Assembly: GCF_001679005.1 (NCBI RefSeq)
Contig: NZ_LXTW01000003.1
Span: forward strand, 186,930 to 250,929
Direction: 5' to 3'
Length of the DNA stretch: 64,000 nucleotides
DNA from: Moraxella nonliquefaciens
GTDB lineage: Bacteria; Pseudomonadota; Gammaproteobacteria; Pseudomonadales; Moraxellaceae
Shown here: piece after piece, positions 18,214 to 26,792 of the stretch
Position numbering within the stretch: the first letter of the stretch is position 1
Layout of the letters: each line of letters opens with the position of its first letter
Position numbers and translations under genes: made by a program
The notes under the pieces: generated by a model
Told to the model about the DNA's origin: nothing
Databases searched by the model: none
The model's input: only the letters and a program-made list of their open reading frames with translations

Positions 18214-19197
18214 CTAATTTTCTACCATCATGCCTTTATCTAGCAATATCCGCCCCTTTGGTGTCCGTTGGATATAGCCTTGCTGAATGAGATAAGGCTC
18301 TATCACATCTTCTAGTGTGCCACGGTCTTCTGCCATTGCCGCTGCAATGGCCTCCACGCCCGCAGGTCGTCCATCAAAACGCTCTTTTAGCATAGACAGA
18401 TAACGCCTGTCTAAGTGGTCAAGCCCCTGCTTGTCTACCAAAAGCATGTCTAGGGCAAGACTTGCCATCTGTCCTGTTACTGTACCATCTCCTTTGACCT
18501 CGGCATAATCACGCACACGACGTAAAAGACGGTTGGCGATGCGAGGTGTGCCACGAGAGCGTCTGGCAACTTCTATCGCTCCCATCTCCTCCATGTCAAT
18601 CCCCAAAAGATTTGCTGAGCGTTTGACAATGGTGGTCAAATCTGCCACATCATAAAATTCAAGGCGTTGGACGATACCAAATCTATCACGCAGTGGCGAC
18701 GTTAAAAGCCCTGCTCGGGTGGTCGCTGCCACGAGTGTAAAAGGAGGCAGGTCAAGTTTGATGGAGCGGGCAGCAGGACCTTCGCCTATCATGATGTCAA
18801 GCTGAAAATCCTCCATGGCAGGATAGAGTATCTCCTCAATGACAGGTGATAGACGGTGAATCTCATCAATAAACAGCACATCCCCCTCTTCTAGATTGGT
18901 GAGCATGGCCGCCAAATCTCCCGCTCGCTCCAACACAGGGCCGCTGGTAGAACGTAGATTACCGCCCATTTCACGGGCGATGATGTTGGCAAGCGTGGTC
19001 TTACCCAAACCAGGGGGACCAAAAATTAGCGTATGGTCTAACGCTTCGCTGCGTTGTCTGGCGGCGGTGATGAACACCTCCATCTGCTCACGTACTTTGG
19101 GCTGTCCGATATAGTCAGATAAAGTGGTGGGGCGAATGGCACGGTCAAGATTGTCGTCTTTTTTGGTGTTGGGGTCTATTAGGCGATTGTGATTCAT
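18214..19197 (-). CDS. ruvB: Holliday junction branch migration ATPase RuvB
   Basis: RuvB is the hexameric AAA+ motor that drives branch migration of Holliday junctions with RuvA. The 327-residue protein has Walker A GPPGLGKTTLAN (about 60-71), Walker B LFIDEIHRL near 110, sensor 1 with the arginine finger region (TRAGLLTSPLRDRFG) and the C-terminal winged helix ending LIQQGYIQRTPKGRIL. The length is typical. Neither ruvA nor ruvC is adjacent, so the usual ruvAB operon is not kept here. The IS607 element lies just downstream. Confidence 0.97.
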   Translation of the reverse strand: MNHNRLIDPNTKKDDNLDRAIRPTTLSDYIGQPKVREQMEVFITAARQRSEALDHTLIFGPPGLGKTTLANIIAREMGGNLRSTSGPVLERAGDLAAMLTNLEEGDVLFIDEIHRLSPVIEEILYPAMEDFQLDIMIGEGPAARSIKLDLPPFTLVAATTRAGLLTSPLRDRFGIVQRLEFYDVADLTTIVKRSANLLGIDMEEMGAIEVARRSRGTPRIANRLLRRVRDYAEVKGDGTVTGQMASLALDMLLVDKQGLDHLDRRYLSMLKERFDGRPAGVEAIAAAMAEDRGTLEDVIEPYLIQQGYIQRTPKGRILLDKGMMVEN

Positions 19198-19470
19198 GAT
19201 GATGATGTCAAAACAAAAGGGTATTATAAAGAAAAATGCCCAAAATGTGATGATTTTGTGGATTATTTTTTAAAAAGCAAAAATGCAATGGTTTGTAAAA
19301 TAGCATACAGCACAAATCATCCATACATCGCACACAACTGTTACTGTATCGTTGCTAAACTTGGTTTTTAAACACAATTATTCTACATTTTTGGGTAAAT
19401 TTGAGACATTTTTTTAAATATTTGTGGGTATGATAGTGCCATTTATCCAGTCAATAAGTCGGTTATTACC

Positions 19471-20001
19471 ATGCTTATGTCAGTATCTCTTATCCATCTT
19501 ATCAGACCCAGTATTGTTATCAGCTGTCATGGATTGATGTGTTTTGATAACTCCTTTGTAACAAACACCGCCAAAACCACCAAGATTTTAAGGACATTTG
19601 TCATTATTTTTTGTACCTGTGTGATGAATGCTTTGCCTGCCAATGCCCAGCACAAAGAAACCAAATTGCTAAAACCTGTCAAAGCATACACCATAAGCAC
19701 CAAGGACTTAACCGATATTCGAGTAACTAAATATAAACTGGCATTGGTGCAAGTGATGGCGGAGATGTGTCCAAATATGTTAGTTGGACATCAAAAAGAT
19801 AGATTTTATGATGCTTATAACAGCCAGCTTCGGGCATTTATTCCTGCTGTCAATGACCCAGATGAGCTGCTTGTTTATCTGTCCACACAGCAAGATTATC
19901 AAGTGATACTTCAAAACATACGTTCATGGACAAAGAGTTTTCCTGTCAACGAAAACAGAGAGCTTTGTGTGGATTTTGCCAATGCAGGACGAGCATTTTA
20001 G
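19471..20001 (+). CDS. Hypothetical exported protein
   Basis: This 176-residue reading frame encodes a likely secreted protein of unknown function. A signal peptide is visible as ILRTFVIIFCTCVMNALPANAQ (about residues 38-59) with an Ala-x-Ala cleavage site, so the first 30 or so residues may not be translated and the true start may be an in-frame codon near the middle of that segment. The mature part is about 117 residues, helical in character, with two cysteines (in AEMCPNML and NRELCVDF) that could form a disulphide. It lies in the same direction as dacC, 137 bp upstream of it. I do not recognise a family. Confidence 0.6.
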   Translation: MLMSVSLIHLIRPSIVISCHGLMCFDNSFVTNTAKTTKILRTFVIIFCTCVMNALPANAQHKETKLLKPVKAYTISTKDLTDIRVTKYKLALVQVMAEMCPNMLVGHQKDRFYDAYNSQLRAFIPAVNDPDELLVYLSTQQDYQVILQNIRSWTKSFPVNENRELCVDFANAGRAF

Positions 20002-20138
20002 CCGAGCATGTCAATGGTGGCGTGATAAAATGATGCCCTATAAAAGTATGTATTAAACATCAAAAATAATTTCATATTTTTATCAAAGTTTGGTATAGTT
20101 AGCACTTTTTTATGCATAAATTTGAGTGAATCTGTGGT

Positions 20139-21305
20139 ATGATGAGTATGATGATTTTTTTAAAGAAAACCCTCCTGACTTTGGCGTTTTTGACTGGCTC
20201 TGTCATAGCCTTTGCCAACGACAGTATCAATCCCCCCACTCAGGACAACGCCGCCTATGTGCTGATGGAATATGATACAGGCACGATTCTCGCTCAGAGT
20301 AATGCCAACACGCCGCTACCACCAGCATCATTAACCAAGATGATGACCAGTTACATTTTGGAGCAAAAACTGCTCTCAGGTGAGCTCTCTGAGACCACAC
20401 CCATCAAAGTGAGCGAGACGGCATGGTGTCGTGGGTCAAGCAGTCAGTCGTGCATGTATGTACCACTTGGCGAGAGTGCCAATGCTATTGATATGTTGCG
20501 TGGCATCATCATACAATCAGGTAATGACGCTTCAATCGCTGTGGCAGAGCATATCTTAGGGTCAGAATCTGCCTTTGCAGCGATGATGAACGATGAAGCT
20601 GCCAAAATTGGCATGACCAATACTCATTTTGTGAATGCCACAGGCATGCCCGCCGAAGGGCATCATTCATCAGCCCACGATTTGGCGATATTGGCACGCA
20701 CTGTCATCAAAAACTCAGCACAGTATTACTCCATTTATAGCGAAAAAGATTTCACATATAATAACATCAAACAAGGCAATCGTAACGCCTTATTATTTAC
20801 AGATGCTACCGTGGACGGTCTAAAAACAGGACACACCTTTGAGTCTGGGTATTCACTGGCGGCATCAAGCCACAAGGATGGCATGCGTCTGATTGCCATC
20901 GTGCTTGGTGCTAAAAGCATGCAGGCAAGAGCCGACCAAGCTCGTGAGTTATTAAACTTTGGCTTTGGGCATTTTACTAATGTCGTGGTTGCCACCAGTG
21001 GCACAAATGCAGGCAACATCCCTGTCAAGTTTGGCAAAAATAAAACCATCACCGCAAGCACCCTAAGCGACCTAAAAGTACTGACCACCAAAAATCAAAC
21101 GAGTCATTTTACCACCGCCATTAGGCTTAATGAAAATATCACCGCTCCCATCAAAAAAGGACAAGAGATCGGTCAGATGATGGCAATATTAGATGGCAGA
21201 ACGGTTGCTAGCACTCCCATCATTGCTGATGAAGACGCACAAAGGGCGGGTTTTGTCAGTCGTATGTGGGAGAGTTTGGTTGATTGGATAAAAGGGTTGT
21301 TTTAA
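20139..21305 (+). CDS. dacC: D-alanyl-D-alanine carboxypeptidase (PBP5/6 family)
   Basis: This periplasmic penicillin-binding protein removes the terminal D-Ala of peptidoglycan pentapeptides. The 388-residue product has a signal peptide (FLKKTLLTLAFLTGSVIAFA) and all three active-site motifs: S-x-x-K in PPASLTKMMTSY (near 62-65), S-x-N in IIQSGNDASIA (near 128) and K-T-G in VDGLKTGHTFESG (near 229). The C-terminus ends in an amphipathic helix (SRMWESLVDWIKGLF) typical of membrane-anchored PBP5/6 proteins. Which paralogue name (dacA or dacC) applies cannot be decided. Several closely spaced ATGs at 20139-20151 make the exact start uncertain by a few codons. Confidence 0.93.
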   Translation: MMSMMIFLKKTLLTLAFLTGSVIAFANDSINPPTQDNAAYVLMEYDTGTILAQSNANTPLPPASLTKMMTSYILEQKLLSGELSETTPIKVSETAWCRGSSSQSCMYVPLGESANAIDMLRGIIIQSGNDASIAVAEHILGSESAFAAMMNDEAAKIGMTNTHFVNATGMPAEGHHSSAHDLAILARTVIKNSAQYYSIYSEKDFTYNNIKQGNRNALLFTDATVDGLKTGHTFESGYSLAASSHKDGMRLIAIVLGAKSMQARADQARELLNFGFGHFTNVVVATSGTNAGNIPVKFGKNKTITASTLSDLKVLTTKNQTSHFTTAIRLNENITAPIKKGQEIGQMMAILDGRTVASTPIIADEDAQRAGFVSRMWESLVDWIKGLF

Positions 21306-21346
21306 AAATGTTTTAAAAGCATGCTAATTTTAAAAACATTTTAAAA
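21300..21346 (+). repeat. A/T-only inverted repeat at the dacC stop
   Basis: TTTTAAAAATGTTTTAAAA (21300-21318) and TTTTAAAAACATTTTAAAA (21328-21346) are near-perfect inverted arms that overlap the dacC stop codon. A GCATGCTAA spacer separates them. Its role is unknown; it may protect the 3' end of the message. Confidence 0.5.
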
Positions 21347-21364
21347 TATCTGTCATTTGTCATT

Positions 21365-21391
21365 AAAAATCGGAGCATCTCTCCGATTTTT
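21365..21391 (+). terminator. Terminator of dacC, probably bidirectional
   Basis: AAAAATCGGAG (21365-21375) pairs with CTCCGATTTTT (21381-21391) around a 5-nt loop and is followed by further T residues. It lies between convergent dacC and nadR and has T-rich flanks in both directions. Confidence 0.9.
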
Positions 21392-21439
21392 TATTTTTAC
21401 TGCCAAATTAACATGGTGGGCATGTTCTAAGATTTTAAA

Positions 21440-22477
21440 TCATTTTTTAAAAATAACATCATCAATAAATCTGACCGCCGATAAATATCTGTCGTGATAG
21501 TCTTTATCGTTAATAATATGTGGGGTAATTTGATGTTTGTCAAATAATATCATGAGCGTCTTTGAAAAAGCACTTCGTTCATCATCTGAGCCTAACGAAC
21601 GCATGCCATCTGCAACCCATTTGACGTTGTTATCTAGCATGATGGTATGATCCATTTTGATGTTTTCACAAAATGCCGTTAATAAAGGGTGAGTACGATT
21701 TTCATAAGTCTGACAAAAGGCTTGTGTGGTGATAAAGTCAGTATCAATGATGGTGATGGGGCTAATGGCATTTTTTAGGGCGTTTTGCATTGCCAGATAA
21801 TGCTGATTGGCAATGATGGGGTAATCGCTGTATTGCAATCCAATTTCTGTACCACCCAAATCACTATGGTTATAAAGCCGTCCCATTTCTGGGACAAAAT
21901 GTGCACCATAATGATTGGCAAGTTTATGCACAAGTGTGGTTTTTCCAGAACTTTCGCCACCGACGATACAGACGGTTTGGGTGTAGTTTTGTTTGGCGGA
22001 TGGGGCGATGGCGTGAAAATGAGTGATGGGATTTTGATAAATGGCGATGCTGTTATAAGCATTGTTGGGCAATGGGGTCATTTGTTGGGTTTGGATTGTC
22101 AAAGGGGTATTTGAGAGAAGATGATTGGCAAATGACTGTTTGACAAATAATGTGGGATTGTCATAAATGTGTAGGGCGTTGATGATAAGGCTGATGACTG
22201 ATGTGTCAGAATTTGGTTCATCATAAGCCCAAGCTTGCCCATGTAAATCGGTCAAATTTAGACTCTGAGCGGTATGCACTTTAACAAAGTCAAAAAAACC
22301 ACATGCCACCTGCACAGCTCTGGCTTTGTCTTGTAGAGTTGGTTTAAAAAGACTGTCGCCATCTTTGGGTAGTATCACGACATGCAGAGTATCTGTCTGC
22401 CCTGTGGCGTGGTTAATGTCTGCTAAATGCCCCAAATGTAGCGGTTCAAAATATCCAATTAGAATGCCTGTTTTCAT
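21440..22477 (-). CDS. nadR: NadR-type NMN adenylyltransferase / ribosylnicotinamide kinase
   Basis: This bifunctional NAD salvage enzyme phosphorylates nicotinamide riboside and adenylylates NMN. The 345-residue protein begins with a nucleotidyltransferase domain carrying the H-x-G-H signature (HLGH, residues 14-17, in GYFEPLHLGHLADI). The C-terminal half is a P-loop kinase with VGGESSGKTTLVHKLA (near 170-185) and DTDFITTQAFCQTY. It lacks the N-terminal helix-turn-helix of enterobacterial NadR, so it is probably an enzyme only. It is monocistronic, convergent with dacC; another NAD salvage gene, pncB, lies elsewhere in the window. Confidence 0.88.
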   Translation of the reverse strand: MKTGILIGYFEPLHLGHLADINHATGQTDTLHVVILPKDGDSLFKPTLQDKARAVQVACGFFDFVKVHTAQSLNLTDLHGQAWAYDEPNSDTSVISLIINALHIYDNPTLFVKQSFANHLLSNTPLTIQTQQMTPLPNNAYNSIAIYQNPITHFHAIAPSAKQNYTQTVCIVGGESSGKTTLVHKLANHYGAHFVPEMGRLYNHSDLGGTEIGLQYSDYPIIANQHYLAMQNALKNAISPITIIDTDFITTQAFCQTYENRTHPLLTAFCENIKMDHTIMLDNNVKWVADGMRSLGSDDERSAFSKTLMILFDKHQITPHIINDKDYHDRYLSAVRFIDDVIFKK

Positions 22478-22772
22478 TATGTCTGCTTTTTGTAATGTTA
22501 GGTGAAAATGGTAAAATAGAGTAAAAACTCTTGAAAATCATGACGTTGGCTGTTATTCTAATTACCCTTGTTGGGCATGTCTACCGCCGATGACATTTTT
22601 ATAAAATATTTTTGATTGCAAAAACCAAAAACAAGCACGTCCCAATGAGCTTTTATCATACTTTATTATACAATGATACAAAATTATACAATGATACAAA
22701 TGTATATTATACGCAAATTTGCAAGGTAAATGAAACTAACCAAGCTGGGGTTTTACAAAGTAAGGTTTTATT
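22478..22772. other. Divergent intergenic region nadR / PspC gene
   Basis: This 295-bp stretch has no convincing gene. It contains a 71-bp element with imperfect inverted ends at 22573-22643 (see the repeat entry) and an AT-rich direct repeat of ATACAATGATACAAA type around 22668-22700. The start of the PspC gene at 22773 is preceded by a weak AAGG-like ribosome binding site. Confidence 0.5.
22573..22643. repeat. Short inverted-repeat element, degenerate copy
   Basis: The left end reads GGGCATGTCTACCGCCGATG (from 22573). The right end, read on the opposite strand from 22643, is GGGACGTGCTTGTTTTTG. Both resemble the GCGTGCCTRCC-type ends of the elements at 29521-29726 and 40560-40617. The 71-bp size and the divergence of the ends suggest an old, non-autonomous repeat. 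Confidence 0.45.
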
Positions 22773-23018
22773 ATGACACAAGCAAAATTATACAAATTAC
22801 ACCGTTCTCGCCATCACTGCATGATAGCAGGGGTAATGGGTGGCATCGCTGAATATTTGGGTTGGTCGCCCATGATGGTAAGAATCTTATTTGTCGTCAT
22901 CTCAACGTTTAGTGTTGCTGTGCCAGGGGTATTGATTTATTTTATCTTATGGATTGTCATGCCCAAGGCGACGGCAAATTCATATGTGCCAGAAGCTAAC
23001 TATCGGCAGGTGCGATAA
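22773..23018 (+). CDS. PspC domain protein
   Basis: This small protein of 81 residues has one PspC domain: a basic N-terminus with LHRSRHHCMIAGVMGGIAEYLG, then VRILFVVISTFS, and a transmembrane segment VPGVLIYFILWIVMPKA. PspC proteins are inner-membrane proteins linked to the phage-shock envelope stress response, although many small stand-alone members have no proven link. No pspA or pspB is adjacent. htpG follows in the same direction after 198 bp but has its own heat-shock promoter. Confidence 0.85.
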   Translation: MTQAKLYKLHRSRHHCMIAGVMGGIAEYLGWSPMMVRILFVVISTFSVAVPGVLIYFILWIVMPKATANSYVPEANYRQVR

Positions 23019-23149
23019 CTATAATGATATAACAAGAAATGATATAACAAGAATGACATGACAAGACCCATTTGGCTCGGCGTGTGTGATTGGTCATGTG
23101 ATTAATAACATGATTAATGCCATGATTGATGCATGGGTAAAAAAATCCC

Positions 23150-23177
23150 CTTGAAAAATCCGTCTGCATCCCTATTT
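23150..23177 (+). promoter_or_regulatory. Heat-shock (sigma-32 type) promoter of htpG
   Basis: CCCCTTGAAA with the -35 core CTTGAAA at 23150-23156, a 13-bp spacer and a -10 of CCCTATTT at 23170-23177 match the sigma-32 consensus (CTTGAAA, N13-17, CCCCATNT) well. The predicted start is about 23183-23185, roughly 33 nt before the htpG ATG. Confidence 0.8.
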
Positions 23178-23179
23178 TT

Positions 23180-23210
23180 ATCCTGTTAATTTTTTTAAGC
23201 TTAACAGGAT
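23180..23210 (+). promoter_or_regulatory. Stem-loop covering the htpG ribosome binding site
   Basis: ATCCTGTTAA (23180-23189) and TTAACAGGAT (23201-23210) are perfect 10-bp complementary arms with an 11-nt, T-rich loop. The distal arm contains AGGA (23206-23209), the ribosome binding site placed 7 nt before the htpG ATG at 23217. Folding would hide it, as in RNA thermometers. Confidence 0.65.
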
Positions 23211-23216
23211 ATTTTT

Positions 23217-25160
23217 ATGACCGTAAAAAACCACACCTTTGAAACCGAAGTTAATCAGCTTCTACACCTTGTAACACATTCACTCTACTCAAATCCTGAC
23301 ATATTTATCCGTGAATTGATATCCAATGCCTCTGATGCGTGTGATAAATTACGCTTTTTGGCAACAAGCGATGATGCGTTGTATGAAAATGACGGCGAGC
23401 TTGCCATTCGTATTGAGATTGACAAAGATGCTAAGACCTTGACCATCAGTGATAATGGCATTGGCATGAATGAAGCAGAGGTGATTGACCATCTGGGTAC
23501 GATTGCCAAATCAGGCACCAAAGCCTTTTTGGATAAATTATCAGACGCTGACAAAAAAGATGGCAATCTTATTGGACAGTTTGGCGTGGGCTTTTACTCT
23601 GGCTTTATCGTGGCGGAAAAAATCACGGTAGAAACTCGTAAAGCTGGCGAGCCAAGCAGTGAGGGCGTACGCTGGGTATCGGATGGTACAGGCTCCTTTA
23701 CCACCGAGAGCATTGATAAGCCTGCCCGTGGCACTTGTATCACCTTGCACCTAAAAGATGAATTTGTAGAGCGTGAAGATGGCGAGTACAGCTACCTTGA
23801 CCGCTACAAAATCAAGTCTTTGGTAAGTAAATATTCTGACCACATCAGCCTGCCCATTCAAATGCGTAAAGAGGTATGGCAAGAAGATGCCAACCAAGAT
23901 GACAATGACGAGAATGCTCCTGTGCCAAACGGCGAGATGATTGTAACGGACGAATGGGAAACCATCAATAAAGCATCTGCTCTATGGACACGCACGCCAA
24001 GCGAGATTGATGATGATGAGTACAGTGAATTTTATAAGACAGTGAGTTATGATTTTGATGAACCACTCACCTGGACGCACAACCGAGTAGAGGGGCGTGT
24101 GCAGTACACTCAGCTCCTATATATCCCCAAAAAAGCTCCGTTTGACCTATATGCCCGCGAGCAACAACGTGGACTAAAACTCTATGTCAAGCGTGTGTTT
24201 ATCATGGATGATGCCGAGCAGCTGCTGCCCATGTACCTGCGTTTTGTCAAGGGTGTGATTGACAGTGCTGATTTACCGCTGAACGTCAGCCGTGAGATTT
24301 TGCAAGAGTCTCGTGATGTCAAATCTATCCGTGAGGGCAATGCCCGCCGTGTGCTGACTTTATTGGCAAGCTTGGCTAATAGTGAAGATGAGACCAAACA
24401 AGCCAAATTTGCCGACTTCTACCGAGAGTTTGGCGATGTCATCAAAGAGGGTTTGGGCGAAGATCAGACCAACCAAGAGCGTATTGCCAAACTGCTCCGT
24501 TATGCCACAAGTACCAATGATGCCATTGAGACAAGTTTTGCCGATTATAAAGCACGCATGAAAGATGGGCAAAAGGCAATTTATTATCTGACCGCTGATA
24601 ACTTAGTCTCTGCCAAAAACAGTCCACAGTTAGAACTGTTTAACAAAAAAGGCATTGAGGTTATCCTAATGACCTCAAAAGTGGACGAATGGGCGATGAA
24701 CTTTTTGAGCAAATTTGACGGCACGCCACTACAAAACATCGCAAAAGGTGCGGTGGATTTGGGGGATTTGACTGATGAAGCTGAAAAAGAAGAGGTTAAA
24801 AAGCAAGAAGAGGTCTTTAAACCTGTGGTAGAGCGTCTAAAAGGCGTGCTTGATGGGCGAGCCAAAGACGTGCGAGTAACGAGCCGTCTGGTGGACTCTC
24901 CTGCCTGCCTTGTTGTGGGTGATGGTGAGCTGACCCCACAAATGGCTCAAATGCTAAAAGCGATGGGGCAACCTGTGCCTGACATCAAACCCACGCTTGA
25001 AATTAATCCGACGCATCCGCTGATTGCACGTTTAGAAGATGGTGGCGATTTTGATGATTTGGCACAAGTTATCTTTGACCAAGCCCTAATTGCAGACGGC
25101 GGACAGCCTGATGACCCAGCAGGGTATTTAAAGCGGGTTAATAAATTGTTGTTAAAATAA
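23217..25160 (+). CDS. htpG: Molecular chaperone HtpG (Hsp90 family)
   Basis: HtpG is the bacterial Hsp90, a dimeric ATP-dependent chaperone of the cytoplasm. The 647-residue protein has the N-terminal GHKL ATPase site: ELISNASDACDKLRF (Asn box, near 36-50), SDNGIGMNEAEVIDHLGTIA (near 80) and GQFGVGFYSGFIVA (near 121). The middle domain contains LYVKRVFIMD and the catalytic-loop region LPLNVSREILQESRDV, and the C-terminal dimerisation domain completes the full length. Expression is likely heat-induced, given the sigma-32 type promoter and the stem-loop over its ribosome binding site. Confidence 0.97.
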   Translation: MTVKNHTFETEVNQLLHLVTHSLYSNPDIFIRELISNASDACDKLRFLATSDDALYENDGELAIRIEIDKDAKTLTISDNGIGMNEAEVIDHLGTIAKSGTKAFLDKLSDADKKDGNLIGQFGVGFYSGFIVAEKITVETRKAGEPSSEGVRWVSDGTGSFTTESIDKPARGTCITLHLKDEFVEREDGEYSYLDRYKIKSLVSKYSDHISLPIQMRKEVWQEDANQDDNDENAPVPNGEMIVTDEWETINKASALWTRTPSEIDDDEYSEFYKTVSYDFDEPLTWTHNRVEGRVQYTQLLYIPKKAPFDLYAREQQRGLKLYVKRVFIMDDAEQLLPMYLRFVKGVIDSADLPLNVSREILQESRDVKSIREGNARRVLTLLASLANSEDETKQAKFADFYREFGDVIKEGLGEDQTNQERIAKLLRYATSTNDAIETSFADYKARMKDGQKAIYYLTADNLVSAKNSPQLELFNKKGIEVILMTSKVDEWAMNFLSKFDGTPLQNIAKGAVDLGDLTDEAEKEEVKKQEEVFKPVVERLKGVLDGRAKDVRVTSRLVDSPACLVVGDGELTPQMAQMLKAMGQPVPDIKPTLEINPTHPLIARLEDGGDFDDLAQVIFDQALIADGGQPDDPAGYLKRVNKLLLK

Positions 25161-25183
25161 TCCGCTCTGACACATAAAGACAC

Positions 25184-25215
25184 ATAAACCACTAAGGGAG
25201 GTCTTAGTGGTTTAT
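25184..25215 (+). terminator. Terminator between htpG and bioD
   Basis: A perfect 13-bp stem, ATAAACCACTAAG (25184-25196) with CTTAGTGGTTTAT (25203-25215), encloses a 6-nt loop. T-rich flanks on both sides suggest it stops transcription from both convergent genes. Confidence 0.85.
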
Positions 25216-25257
25216 TTGGGTTATTTTGTATGATTGAACATCAAGCGTTAAGCCAAA

Positions 25258-25938
25258 TCATATGTTTAACTTAGGAATCTCCCACCAAAGGGCATCACTG
25301 TGATGGGCTTTGAGATACTCTTGCAAATACTGTTTGGTATCGCTTGCAATCATTTCATCATCGCCATCATCGGCTTGATTATACGCCAGTGCGTACAGGT
25401 GTATGCCATAAGCTTTTAGGGCGTTTAAGCTTAGCAGAGTATGGTTAATACTGCCAAGCCTGCCAGAGCTTACCAAAATCACAGGATAATTTTGATTGGC
25501 GATATAATCAATCATCAGCCCACCTTTAACATCATCTGTCATTGGCACCATCAAACCGCCCGCCCCTTCAATCAGCACGATCTCATAAGCCTCTGCCAGT
25601 TGTTTGGTGCATGCCAAAAGATGGCTAACATCTACCGATACGCCATCCATCTTGCTTGCCAAATGTGGCGATGCAGGGTAGCTTAGTATCAAAGGCATTG
25701 TTAGGTGCGTCTCATCATCAGGCAACATGCCCACGCCCATCATCTGTCGGTGCTTAATAATGTCTTCGCTTAGCTTGATATTGCCAGTTTGGATAAGTTT
25801 TTGGGTGATAACCGTTCGCCCATTCTTTAAAAGCTGGCAGGCGATATGACCTGTTGCGATGGTTTTACCAATGTTAGTATCAATACCGCTAATGAAATAA
25901 CTGCCTTGCATTTGGTGAAGATTGGGTAATGTGGTCAT
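25258..25938 (-). CDS. bioD: Dethiobiotin synthetase
   Basis: BioD closes the ureido ring of dethiobiotin from DAPA, CO2 and ATP, the next-to-last step of biotin synthesis. The 226-residue protein carries the P-loop GIDTNIGKTIATG (near 18-30), the substrate segment LIQTGN and the VLIEGAGGLMVPMTD motif (near 122-136). The C-terminus is slightly extended with a charged tail. It is the last gene of the minus-strand run bioA-bioF-bioC-bioD and its ATG overlaps the bioC stop by 4 nt. Confidence 0.95.
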   Translation of the reverse strand: MTTLPNLHQMQGSYFISGIDTNIGKTIATGHIACQLLKNGRTVITQKLIQTGNIKLSEDIIKHRQMMGVGMLPDDETHLTMPLILSYPASPHLASKMDGVSVDVSHLLACTKQLAEAYEIVLIEGAGGLMVPMTDDVKGGLMIDYIANQNYPVILVSSGRLGSINHTLLSLNALKAYGIHLYALAYNQADDGDDEMIASDTKQYLQEYLKAHHSDALWWEIPKLNI

Positions 25939-26792
25939 AAAGATAAACTCATTGGTTTCATTGGTTTATGAGCAACAAAAAGTAGCGGCCGATAAGTCAA
26001 GGTATAACCTGCATCGGTATGAAATTGTTGATAGTTTTGACAAAACTTTGCCAAACTTTGCTTGCTCCAACATGCCTGCTCTGTGCCAACTGCTGTCACG
26101 CCTGTTGCTTTTAGGTGTCTTAGCACCGCCATCGGAGAGTCAAAATAAAGCACTTGCTCATCTGCCTTAAACTCATCAATCATAAAACCTGCTTGATTTA
26201 AACGCACCATCAGCTGTTTTGGCGTATCATAGGGTAGCCCTCGCCCTGTCAATGCTTGTATTTCAGATAAATTACCCTCAACAAAAGTACTGGCAGCAAA
26301 AAATCCGCCAGCTGTTAAAGTCTGAAAAACCCTCTTAAATAGCACATCTGGCGGATAAATCCATTGCAGTGCAGAAGATGAAATCACACCATCTAAGGTT
26401 TTTGGCAAATCAATCATCCCAATATCACCGATCAGATAATTGGCATCAATATCCTTTGGCAGTGCATTGGTTTGGATATTATCATACAAATCATTTAAAT
26501 ACAGTGTATCAACGCTAAAATGTTCAAATAAAGCATCGGTTAAAAGACCACTGCCAACGCCAATTTCAAGCAATCTTGATATGTGTTTATGTTGTTTGAC
26601 CTGACAAGGTTGCATGTCAGTATTTTTGGTATTACAAGCTTTAACCATCTTTGCTTTAACCATCTTTAAAGAGGCGATAAGCTGTCTTGCCATCTTCGCC
26701 TGAACGGTTGCATGAGTGCGATAGCTTTGATGGGCTTTGCAAAACCTTTGGGCGATTTTATTGGGATTTGATGATAAAGCGGATTTTGTCAT
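25935..26792 (-). CDS. bioC: Malonyl-ACP O-methyltransferase BioC
   Basis: BioC methylates malonyl-ACP so that the fatty-acid synthesis machinery can build the pimeloyl chain for biotin. The 285-residue protein is a class I SAM methyltransferase with motif I LLEIGVGSGLLTDALFEHF (near 71-89) and a YLIGDIGMIDLPKTLDGVISSSALQW stretch, shared with BioC proteins. The N-terminus FCKAHQSYRTHATVQAKMA also fits BioC. It overlaps both bioF and bioD by 4 nt, so all are translated from one message. The partner esterase gene bioH is not in this cluster. Confidence 0.92.
   Translation of the reverse strand: MTKSALSSNPNKIAQRFCKAHQSYRTHATVQAKMARQLIASLKMVKAKMVKACNTKNTDMQPCQVKQHKHISRLLEIGVGSGLLTDALFEHFSVDTLYLNDLYDNIQTNALPKDIDANYLIGDIGMIDLPKTLDGVISSSALQWIYPPDVLFKRVFQTLTAGGFFAASTFVEGNLSEIQALTGRGLPYDTPKQLMVRLNQAGFMIDEFKADEQVLYFDSPMAVLRHLKATGVTAVGTEQACWSKQSLAKFCQNYQQFHTDAGYTLTYRPLLFVAHKPMKPMSLSL

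Noticed and set aside
19189..19371. 60-codon ORF with CPKCDDF in the ruvB upstream region
   Set aside because: It begins inside ruvB on the opposite strand, has no ribosome binding site, and has a single unpaired CxxC; treated as chance.
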